From NCBI GenBank assembly GCA_002408385.1, contig DHSB01000007.1, forward strand, positions 70,551 through 91,885: 21,335 nt of DNA, read 5' to 3'. The stretch is from Myxococcales bacterium UBA5297. Lineage in GTDB: Bacteria > Myxococcota > Myxococcia > Myxococcales > UBA5297. The position numbers were made by a program, and so were the translations under genes. Within the stretch, counting starts at the first letter, position 1, and each line of letters starts with the position of its first letter. The notes under the pieces were generated by a model. That model made no database searches and had not been told where the DNA came from. It worked only from the letters and a program-made list of their open reading frames with translations. This document shows positions 15,310 to 21,335 of the stretch, piece after piece.

Positions 15310-17853
15310 TCACGGCGCCTCCAGAACGACGATGGAGCGCCCCGCAACGCCGTACGAGTCCTCGGTGAGCGCCTCGGGGGCATCCGTGCTGATGTTCGCC
15401 GAGGAGCGAGGCGCCAGGCCCTTCTCCGCGAGGAACTCAGGCCTGTCGAAGTAGGACTGCGTATCGAGGACGCGCCGCCAGTTCTTCCCGGCGGGAAGGG
15501 TGAACGGGTGCTGGCCATCGTCCATATTGACGAGGATGGCGAGCTCGGGGCCGCTCGTGCGGTCGTGGTAGTGGACCATCAGGCGGCGCCCGCCCCAGTC
15601 CCCGCCGCCCATGTCGTTGTTCTCCGGCGTCTTCCAAGCAAAGGGCGCGCCCTTGCCATATTCGGCGGGCGCGAACGCATAGGCGTGCGCCTTGCGGAAC
15701 TGGATGAGCCGGCGCACGAAATCGACCATCCGATGGCGCTCGTCCTTCGCCTCGTAGGCGCCCCAGTCGTACCAGTTGTACGCGTTGTCGGACCAGTCGG
15801 TGTAGGCGTTGTTGTTGCCGAGCTGGGTGCGCATCCACTCGTCGCCGCCCAAGATCATCGGCGTGCCGTGGGAGACCATCATCGCCACGAAGAAGTTGCG
15901 CATCTGCTGGCGCTTCATCTCCTCGCTTCCCCAATCCCGCGAGCGGTTGTTGTCCTCGCCGCTCTTCTCGGCGGCCACACACCAGGGGCTGTTCGGCTTG
16001 TCGCAACAGATGGGATTGAGCGGGCTGCAACCGTTGCGCTTGGCGGGGAAGGTCACCAGGTCGTAGAGGGTCATCCCGTCGTGACAGGTGATGAAGTTGA
16101 TCGAGTGATAGGGCCGGCGTCCGTTCCAGGCGAACAGCTCGGTCGACCCGGTGAGGACCTTGCCGCCGTCGACGCCGATTCTCTCGGCCTCCCAGTTCGT
16201 CTTGCCTGGCTGCAGCCAATCGCCGGCCACGAAGCCGGCGGGCACGTCTTCGTTGACGAACGAGCGCCACCAGTCCCGAAAGAAGGCGTTCCACTCGCCC
16301 CAGCCATGCCCGGTCTCCTTGGTGCTACTGGGAAAGAACCCGAGCATGAAGCCCGAATCCCAAGGCAGATGGGACTTCATGCCGCCGGCGGCCCAGGGCT
16401 CGGCGATGATGCGCGTGTTGTGTCGGCGCAAGACCGGGTCGTCGACGATCTCCTGCAGCACCGAGGCGGTCGGCACCCATTCGTTGCCCTCGTCCTTCAT
16501 GCCCAGCAGCGGCGCGAGGTCGAAGCGAAAGCCGTCGACGTGCATCTCCTCGACCCACCAGCGCAGCGAGTCGATGATGAGCCGCTTCATCGGAAGGTTG
16601 TTGCACCGCGTGGTATTGCCCACCCCGCTCTCGTTGCGGTATTGGCGCCGATTCGAGGGCACCAGCGCGTAATAGGCATCGTTGTCGAGGCCGCGGTAGG
16701 AGAACAGGCTCGCGGTCTCCTCGGGATCGAGCGGGGTCGGGTCCTTGTCGTCCCGGTGGTTGAAGATCATCTCGCGCCACAAGCCGCCCTCGCCGGTGTG
16801 GTTGTAGACGACATCGAGGATCACCTCGATTCCGCGCTCGTGGAGCTGCTCGACCATCCACTTGAACTCGTCGATGACCTCTTCGCGCTCGCGCCGCGAG
16901 GAGAAGGAGATCTCCGGCGCAAAGAAGTTGAGGGTGTTGTAGCCCCAGTAGCCACCGTCGGCAGGCTTCTCCCCAGGAGGCAGCAGCTCGACGGCGGTAA
17001 TACCGAGGTCCTTCAGGTAGTCAGCCTTCTCGCCGAAACCCCGGAAGGTGCCCGGATGCTCAACGCCGGAGGCGGAGTTGGCGGTGAAGCCCTTCGGGTG
17101 AACCTCGTAGAGGACGACCTGACTCCAGTCCTGTCCCTGTTCGGCGCGCCTGCGACGCCACTCGTTTTCCGGCTCGCTCCACTGGTAGACGCTCTCGACG
17201 ACGGTGCACTTGGCGGCGGCGGCGAAGGTCGACTGAATACGGTGCGGACCGGTGCCAAGGCTGCCCTTGCCCCAATCGTGGTCGCGGTGAACCGCTTTGC
17301 AATACGGGTCCATCAGCAACTTGTTGGGGTTGAAGCGGTTGCCGGCGACGTCGACGTCGGCGAAAAAGCCGTGCACCGAGCCCGGATACCACCGCTCCTC
17401 GAACTGCCAGTTCGGTCCCCAGGCGATATAGCCGTAGTGCTGACCGATACCGACGCCCTCGACGAAGAGGTTCCAGACGTCGCCCAGGCGTTTCATGTCG
17501 AATTCCCGGGTCGCCCGCGGCGCCTCCGGGTCGTCGAACAAGAGCAGTCGAACCTTCTCGGCCCGCCGCGAATAGACGCTGAAGTTGACGCCCCGAAATG
17601 AGCCCGCCTTGTCGGACAGCAGCGAGGGCCCGAGGAACACCAGGTTGGCGATGTCCTGCTCGCTCACCTCGACCTTCTCCTGTCCCTCGTCGACCTGGTC
17701 AAGGAGCGAGGGAGGCACCGCGGTGACAAGCCCCGCGGGCGGAACGTCGTAGGTCGCGTACAACCTTGGCTTGCTGTCGTCGGGGCAGCCTAGGACCAGC
17801 GCCGCGACCAGCGGCAAGGCGAGGTGCAACGGGGGAAGGAGGGATCTCTTCAT
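15310..17853 (-). CDS. GH13 debranching enzyme lipoprotein (isoamylase/GlgX type)
   Basis: 847 residues from ATG 17853, chosen for AGGA 6 nt upstream and the lipoprotein signal ending VLGC (lipid cysteine C23); an in-frame upstream ATG at 18063 would give an implausible leader. Residues about 85-215 are a CBM48-like module (FRGVNFSVYSRRAEKVRLLL). The barrel starts near 247 (LYEVHPKGFT). Catalytic signatures are DVVYNHT (347-353), GFRFDLAP with nucleophile D445, IIAEPW with E485, and FITCHDGMTLYDLV with D592; the last is diagnostic of the isoamylase and GlgX group. It should hydrolyse alpha-1,6 branches of starch or glycogen. Being a secreted lipoprotein, unlike cytoplasmic GlgX, it acts on external substrate. 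A four-cysteine insert (C609, C616, C617, C625) follows signature IV. It is 118 bp after the first amylase gene, and its stop nearly abuts the porin. Confidence 0.92.
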   Translation of the reverse strand: MKRSLLPPLHLALPLVAALVLGCPDDSKPRLYATYDVPPAGLVTAVPPSLLDQVDEGQEKVEVSEQDIANLVFLGPSLLSDKAGSFRGVNFSVYSRRAEKVRLLLFDDPEAPRATREFDMKRLGDVWNLFVEGVGIGQHYGYIAWGPNWQFEERWYPGSVHGFFADVDVAGNRFNPNKLLMDPYCKAVHRDHDWGKGSLGTGPHRIQSTFAAAAKCTVVESVYQWSEPENEWRRRRAEQGQDWSQVVLYEVHPKGFTANSASGVEHPGTFRGFGEKADYLKDLGITAVELLPPGEKPADGGYWGYNTLNFFAPEISFSSRREREEVIDEFKWMVEQLHERGIEVILDVVYNHTGEGGLWREMIFNHRDDKDPTPLDPEETASLFSYRGLDNDAYYALVPSNRRQYRNESGVGNTTRCNNLPMKRLIIDSLRWWVEEMHVDGFRFDLAPLLGMKDEGNEWVPTASVLQEIVDDPVLRRHNTRIIAEPWAAGGMKSHLPWDSGFMLGFFPSSTKETGHGWGEWNAFFRDWWRSFVNEDVPAGFVAGDWLQPGKTNWEAERIGVDGGKVLTGSTELFAWNGRRPYHSINFITCHDGMTLYDLVTFPAKRNGCSPLNPICCDKPNSPWCVAAEKSGEDNNRSRDWGSEEMKRQQMRNFFVAMMVSHGTPMILGGDEWMRTQLGNNNAYTDWSDNAYNWYDWGAYEAKDERHRMVDFVRRLIQFRKAHAYAFAPAEYGKGAPFAWKTPENNDMGGGDWGGRRLMVHYHDRTSGPELAILVNMDDGQHPFTLPAGKNWRRVLDTQSYFDRPEFLAEKGLAPRSSANISTDAPEALTEDSYGVAGRSIVVLEAP
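15313..15322 (-). promoter_or_regulatory. Alternative coupled start for the porin gene (GGAGG then GTG)
   Basis: GGAGG at 15318-15322 is 4 nt from a GTG whose last two bases overlap the debranching-enzyme stop as GTGA. It may be the true start, giving 518 residues with a long n-region, or it may simply bring ribosomes to ATG 15247. Confidence 0.4.
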
Positions 17854-17951
17854 TGCGCTTCCTGTGCAGGCCGATTGACGGGCTATTTGATCACCTAGCA
17901 GGTTCGATTGAGTCTGGTGCGCGGGAATCGTGAATCCGCACCCCAAGCCTT

Positions 17952-17970
17952 GCCGACCCGGCGGGTCGGC
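17952..17970 (-). terminator. Perfect 8-bp hairpin just after the first amylase stop
   Basis: GCCGACCC and GGGTCGGC flank a 3-nt loop, beginning 1 nt past the stop codon of the amylase gene. There is no following T run on the minus strand. It could be a partial terminator or a processing/stability element that sets the level of the first gene apart from the rest. The rest of the 118-bp gap shows no convincing promoter. Confidence 0.4.
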
Positions 17971-17971
17971 T

Positions 17972-20281
17972 CTAGCGCAGGCCAAGAACAACTCCGCTCT
18001 GCCCCGGGATGTCGAGGGTGACGGTGCTATTCGCAAACGTCCATTCCTGACCCGACACCACATCGAATATGGTGCCCGAGGACCATCCGAGCTCTTGCGG
18101 GAAGGTGACGACGACCTCGCCCCAACTGCCGCCGGTGAGGTTCAGGACAATCAGCGCCGACTCTCTAGGATCGGGATCGGGCCGGGCATAGGCGTAGAGG
18201 TTGCCCTTGCCTCCCCAGTCATCGTTGCACCACATGTGGAGCAGCGGCCCGCGCGCCAGGCCGCGCAGCATCTCGCGTCCCTTGAGGAGCCTCTGCATGC
18301 GCTCGAGTTGATTTCGCTGCTCGGGCCAGAGGCTCGCTTCCTGGTTCATGAAGTGGCGGTTGTCGGGATCGCTCCCGCCGAATTCGCCATATTCGTCACC
18401 GTAATATACGAGCGGTACCCCGGGAGTGGTCATCAGGTGCAGCATCGACAGCCAGAGCCGGTCATAAGGTTCCTGGCCAACCGGTGCTCCTGGCAGGTTG
18501 TCCCATTTGCTTCCCTGCCGGTCGCGATGGGCCGGATCGGCCTTGGTAATGAAACGGGCGACGTCATGATTGCCGACAAAGGTGACCATCATCGCGTCGC
18601 CAAACTGCCGGATACTCTCCTCGGTCCAGTACTTGGCGTGCTGGAATCCCATCTTCTCTGCGTCGCTCTCCAGAAGCGCGAAGACTCTCTCCGGAACCTT
18701 CATGAAGCGCGGGAAGTCGAACTGGCCATCGAGCTTGTCCGGGCCGATGTAATAATTCAGCAGGCCGTAGTCGTCGGAGAAGGTCTCGCCGAACATGAAG
18801 TAGTCGGTCCCGGCGGTCTCGAAGCGCTCGCGAACCGCGCTCGCCAACTCGGTCATCGCGTTATCTTCGACATGCTTGACGGCGTCGACGCGCAAACCGT
18901 CAAGATCGAACTCTTCAATCCACCAAAGGACGTCCGCGACAAACTGCGCAGCGGCGGCCTTTACGTTCCAATTGACGTCCGGCATGTAATCGGTAAAAAG
19001 GCACGAGAGGCGCTTATCGTCCCAACCACAGTTCTGCGAGCCGCAGACGCAGTCGGTGCGAAACCACGCGGCCTTGTCGGGATCGACATAGTAGTCATGC
19101 TCCTCGTGGACGTGGTTGACGACGGTATCCATGATGATGCGGATGCCGCGGCGATGCGCCTCCTCGACCATGGAGTGCAGCGCCTCGGCGCCGCCCAGCC
19201 GCGGGTCGACCTCACGGGCCTTGATCGGCCAATAGCCGTGGTAACCCTTGACCTGGTACTGACCGCTCTGGTCGGGGAACGAGCCTGCGGGCTGTGTTTG
19301 CCAAGGCGTCAGCCAGATCGCCCGAATGCCGAGCCGGTCGAAATACCCCTCACGAATCGCCTGCTCGACGCCCTGAAGGTCGCCGCCCTGGAAATCGGCC
19401 GCCAGCGGGACGTCGTACCCGCGTCCGGGGTTGTTGCCCGGGTCGCCGTCCCGGAAGCGGTCGGTCATCAGCATGTACAAGGGGGTGTCGTAATACGAGA
19501 AGCGTTCGGCCTCTATCCAGAAGGGCAACACGAGGTCCGCTTCGCAGTTGTCGAGCACGGCCCGCAGCTTGACGGTGTATTTGCCGTCGGCAAGGCCCTT
19601 GAGCGAAAGGGTCGCCTGCGCCTCGTCTTGACCAAGCGCCATTTCCGCCTCAGACAGCGCGCGCGGCCGCCAGTCAGCATCAACATGGTCGTCCGGCGTG
19701 CGCAGCGTGCCCTCTAGCCGCAGCCTGCCGGCCGCATCGGCGCTGCGGTTGATCTCGACGACCGCAGAGAAGCTGCCTTGGCCAGGCGCGACTCGTAAGA
19801 TGGCGAGCGAGCCTACCTTGACCTTCAGGTCGACAGTCTCGTTTGTGACAGGCGCACATTGGTTCTCGAGCAGTGAGTACGTCCGCCCCCCGACCTCGCG
19901 CGTCAGCGGGTTGGTCGGGTCAAGCTGCTCAGCCCCATTGAGCAGGAAGGCATAGGCCCACGAGCCCTTCGGTACCTGGAGCGTTGCTGTCCAGGCGCCC
20001 GTCGCGTCGGGTCCGGCCATCGGGTGGGCCTGCCGGTCGAAGCCGTTCCACTCGCCGATGACGTGGGCGCTCGTCGCGCTCGAGACCGGACGGAATGCGA
20101 AGGCAAAGTCACAGGCTTCCACCGATGCGTCGGGTCCACCGTCCGCGATAGGCCCTCCGTCGGGATCACCCCCCTCCGGCTCGCATCCACCACAGGCGCC
20201 CAAGAGCGCAGCGAGAAGGACGCCGCCAATGGTTGACCTGCCGCGGGAGCGTCTCGCCCAAGGATTCTTCGGTGTTCGCAT
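17972..20281 (-). CDS. GH13 alpha-amylase lipoprotein with N-terminal glycogen-binding-like domain
   Basis: 769 residues. The signal ends in a perfect lipobox LGAC (lipid cysteine C30), then a DPDGGPIADGGPDAS linker. Residues about 56-142 resemble a CBM48/AMPK-type glycogen-binding module (HVIGEWNGFDRQAHPM, GAWTATLQVPKGSWAYAFLL). A second beta domain spans about 145-255. The barrel opens at about 266 (TPLYMLMTDRFRDGDPGNN). GH13 signatures are MDTVVNH (384-390), DGLRVDAVKH with nucleophile D466, FGET with acid/base E499, and VGNHD with D573. A cysteine cluster (C411, C413, C418, C427) sits in domain B. A C-terminal beta domain closes the protein. It should endo-hydrolyse alpha-1,4-glucan at the membrane surface. 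ATG 20281 has no Shine-Dalgarno but has TAGTCT 8 nt upstream. It is the first gene of the starch cluster. Confidence 0.92.
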   Translation of the reverse strand: MRTPKNPWARRSRGRSTIGGVLLAALLGACGGCEPEGGDPDGGPIADGGPDASVEACDFAFAFRPVSSATSAHVIGEWNGFDRQAHPMAGPDATGAWTATLQVPKGSWAYAFLLNGAEQLDPTNPLTREVGGRTYSLLENQCAPVTNETVDLKVKVGSLAILRVAPGQGSFSAVVEINRSADAAGRLRLEGTLRTPDDHVDADWRPRALSEAEMALGQDEAQATLSLKGLADGKYTVKLRAVLDNCEADLVLPFWIEAERFSYYDTPLYMLMTDRFRDGDPGNNPGRGYDVPLAADFQGGDLQGVEQAIREGYFDRLGIRAIWLTPWQTQPAGSFPDQSGQYQVKGYHGYWPIKAREVDPRLGGAEALHSMVEEAHRRGIRIIMDTVVNHVHEEHDYYVDPDKAAWFRTDCVCGSQNCGWDDKRLSCLFTDYMPDVNWNVKAAAAQFVADVLWWIEEFDLDGLRVDAVKHVEDNAMTELASAVRERFETAGTDYFMFGETFSDDYGLLNYYIGPDKLDGQFDFPRFMKVPERVFALLESDAEKMGFQHAKYWTEESIRQFGDAMMVTFVGNHDVARFITKADPAHRDRQGSKWDNLPGAPVGQEPYDRLWLSMLHLMTTPGVPLVYYGDEYGEFGGSDPDNRHFMNQEASLWPEQRNQLERMQRLLKGREMLRGLARGPLLHMWCNDDWGGKGNLYAYARPDPDPRESALIVLNLTGGSWGEVVVTFPQELGWSSGTIFDVVSGQEWTFANSTVTLDIPGQSGVVLGLR

Positions 20282-20289
20282 GGCAGGCA

Positions 20290-20295
20290 AGACTA
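20290..20295 (-). promoter_or_regulatory. Candidate -10 box for the starch operon
   Basis: The minus strand reads TAGTCT, 8 nt, then ATG 20281. This mirrors the TAGACT plus 9 nt before malK. No clear -35 is seen. It would yield a leaderless message. Confidence 0.35.
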
Positions 20296-20412
20296 CCCCA
20301 CGACCGTGCCGAGGCGCGACCCCAGAACAGTGTCGCTGGGCTCCCAGATCAGCGAAAACGGCAAGCCCGTCGCTCCAGCCGCCGCCAACCCCTGCAACTT
20401 GCTGCCCATTTT

Positions 20413-20422
20413 TCGCGCGAAC
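20413..20422. promoter_or_regulatory. Palindrome TTCGCGCGAA, possible operator
   Basis: A perfect 10-bp inverted repeat 131 bp upstream of the first amylase gene in noncoding DNA. It might bind a regulator; no regulator gene is in the window to pair it with. Confidence 0.25.
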
Positions 20423-20425
20423 ACG

Positions 20426-20454
20426 TCTGGCCCCCCCCTGGGCGGGGCCAGACT
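20426..20454. other. Strong 10-bp inverted repeat with a 9-nt loop
   Basis: GTCTGGCCCC at 20426-20435 is the exact reverse complement of GGGGCCAGAC at 20445-20454. The GC-rich stem could stop or slow transcription from upstream or insulate the starch promoter, but neither strand has a T run after it. The surrounding 20282-20508 stretch has no credible gene. Confidence 0.5.
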
Positions 20455-20494
20455 GCCGTGTGGACAGGCTCGATGCCCCCCCGTCCACTGAGAG

Positions 20495-20504
20495 TTTGCG
20501 CAAA
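20495..20504. promoter_or_regulatory. Palindrome TTTGCGCAAA, possible LacI-type operator half-sites
   Basis: A perfect 10-bp palindrome with a CG centre, reminiscent of LacI-family operator cores, about 214 bp upstream of the starch genes and 4 bp from the inferred intron end. Speculative. Confidence 0.25.
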
Positions 20505-20516
20505 GGCTGTAGAGTC

Positions 20517-20659
20517 GGCGGGAGGCGCGGTGCCCGTGGGAGGGGCGGAGCCGACTGCGCGGGGTGGCTTTCGCCTGACCGCTCGCCGAGGCCCTCCACA
20601 AGTCCGTCTCCTCCACGCCGCTCATCGAACCGGACGTGCCGGTTTCCCGCATCCGGCTC
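20517..20659 (-). ncRNA. Group II intron domains V and VI
   Basis: Domain V reads GAGCCGGATGCGG, GAAA loop, CCGGCACG, TCCGGTTC on the minus strand: the catalytic AGC triad near the 5' end, a GNRA-type tetraloop, and a lower helix GAGCCGGA/TCCGGTTC. It starts 11 nt past the maturase stop. Domain VI is closed by GGCG-GGAGG pairing with CCTCC-CGCC. The upper domain V helix has an unpaired extra G (GCGG against CCGGC). Confidence 0.7.
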
Positions 20660-20670
20660 TCGGACAGATT

Positions 20671-21335
20671 TCACCCGCGGGCATTCGACCGCAGGAGGCT
20701 TCGCAGCTCGACCACGCCGAGGTCGCGATGCACCTCGACGCACCCAAACCGGGCTGTTCCGGCGGGCAGCTTGTGCCTCCTTCTCAGGAAGTTCCTCGCA
20801 CGTGCCGCGACGTGGATGTCCACGATGCGGAACGACGGATAGGCGGTGTCGTAGGCGAAGTAGCCCGCCCATCCCGTGAGGCACTGGTTGAGCTCGCGAC
20901 AGATGTCCTTCCAGCGCTCCTTGCGTCCGCCCAGAGGATTTCGCTCACCCGCTGTCGGACCTTCTCCATCGCCTTCTTCGACGGTCGGGCCCCCAAGTAG
21001 CGAGTCCGCGTCGGCCGATACACCAGCGGTCCGAACTCGTAGCCGAGGAAGCGGAAGCTTTCCTTCCATGCGTTGCGCAAACACGTCTTGGCTTCGTTGA
21101 GCTCGAGCTTCATCCCAACGATCCAACGCCTCACCTCCGCCAAGACTGCCCCCGGCACTGTGCTCGCACAGCACCACGAAGTCATCGGCATAGTTGACGA
21201 TCCCTCGCTCCGCGCCGTTTCATCAGGTCGCTCTTGTCGAACGCCTTGAGCATCCGGTTGATGCAGATGTTCGCCAGGAGCGGCGAGACCACACGATGCA
21301 ACCCAGTAGACCAAGCCGCCTTGCCGCGGTTGGTC
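20671..21335 (-). pseudogene. ltrA: Frameshifted group II intron reverse transcriptase/maturase, C-terminal part
   Basis: Four frame segments read in order make an intron-encoded protein. They are RT motif SPLLANICINRMLKAF (from about 21300), then IVNYADDFVVLCEHS with the catalytic YADD (about 21160-21205), then AVLAEVRRW to KESFRFLGYEF and RVSEIL (about 20934-21148), and finally a maturase X-domain segment with WAGYFAYDTAYPSF and ARNFLRRRHKLP, ending at TGA 20671. The frame changes near 21203-21212, at the run of five C at 21149-21153, and near 20915-20934. The VxQGxVxSPLL region is also degenerate (GLHRVVSPLL). The rest of the window has no frameshifts, so real decay is likelier than sequencing error, though the right edge could be low quality. 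The N-terminal half is outside. Confidence 0.8.

Larger units (their letters stand above)
20509..21335 (-). mobile_element. 3' part of a group II intron, cut by the window edge
   Basis: On the minus strand a reverse transcriptase/maturase remnant is followed by a domain V-like hairpin (20627-20659) and a domain VI-like stem (20517-20525 paired with 20610-20619). The likely 3' end is the CCGACTCTAC at 20509-20518, which finishes in AC as expected for AY ends. The 5' part lies beyond the right edge. It sits upstream of the starch operon and in the same orientation. Exact 3' boundary is inferred. Confidence 0.75.

Noticed and set aside
15262..17601. A 779-codon plus-strand frame opposite the debranching enzyme
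   Set aside because: The minus strand carries all four GH13 signatures here; the plus frame has none of any family and is expected in high-GC coding DNA.
17854..17951. Possible internal promoter before the debranching enzyme (around the TGATCA near 17888)
   Set aside because: No pair of hexamers with acceptable spacing could be found, so it is not listed.
17930..19717. A 595-codon plus-strand frame opposite the first amylase
   Set aside because: Same reason: an antisense shadow of a gene with intact catalytic motifs.
20282..20884. A 201-residue N-terminal extension of the first amylase reaching into the intron
   Set aside because: It would place the lipoprotein signal in the middle of the protein and reads across intron RNA domains; ATG 20281 gives a proper LGAC lipobox.
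21073..21080. TTGCGCAA word inside the intron maturase
   Set aside because: It resembles the upstream palindrome but lies in coding sequence of a mobile element and lacks the outer bases, so it is probably chance.

Overview
The window is GC-rich, and every gene I can support lies on the minus strand. Several secreted proteins are lipoproteins whose mature N-terminus is low-complexity, rich in Asp, Gly, Glu and Pro (for example DGGPIADGGPDAS after the lipid cysteine at about 20190). That, the GC content and the outer-membrane-style proteins suggest a Gram-negative deltaproteobacterial lineage such as Myxococcota or Bradymonadales. The assignment is inference; there is no rRNA or other marker gene here.

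Layout, right to left, in the direction of transcription. (1) 20509-21335: the 3' part of a group II intron, with a frameshifted reverse transcriptase/maturase remnant followed by RNA domains V and VI. (2) 20282-20508: an upstream region with two perfect 10-bp palindromes and a 10-bp hairpin. (3) 20281-8075: a starch-degradation cluster of five genes. These are a GH13 alpha-amylase lipoprotein with an N-terminal glycogen-binding-like module, an isoamylase-type GH13 debranching lipoprotein, a maltoporin-like outer-membrane barrel, a second GH13 amylase lipoprotein with a C-terminal CBM20-like domain, and a 1124-residue lipoprotein made of eight tandem beta-rich repeats. (4) 7934-1474: a maltodextrin ABC importer cluster: malK, a fused malE-malF gene, malG, then a histone-deacetylase-family gene with a large extra C-terminal domain. 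A probable terminator follows at 1404-1438. (5) 1276-1: a pilus-assembly (CpaC N-terminal type) protein and a truncated unknown gene.

Together, regions 3 and 4 look like a complete outside-to-inside starch route. Surface or periplasmic lipoprotein enzymes cut alpha-1,4 and alpha-1,6 bonds, the repeat lipoprotein may hold starch, the porin passes maltodextrins, and the ABC importer with its tethered binding domain takes them into the cytoplasm. It resembles the Bacteroides Sus system in logic but has no TonB receptor (SusC), no SusD and no dedicated regulator in the window. The most novel elements are the MalE-MalF fusion, the eight-repeat lipoprotein, the extra N-terminal domain of the second amylase, and the HDAC-fold enzyme in a sugar-import operon.

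Both operon-leading genes (malK and the first amylase) lack a Shine-Dalgarno sequence and have a TAGnCT box 8-9 nt before the ATG, consistent with leaderless transcripts. Several downstream genes have clear Shine-Dalgarno sites.
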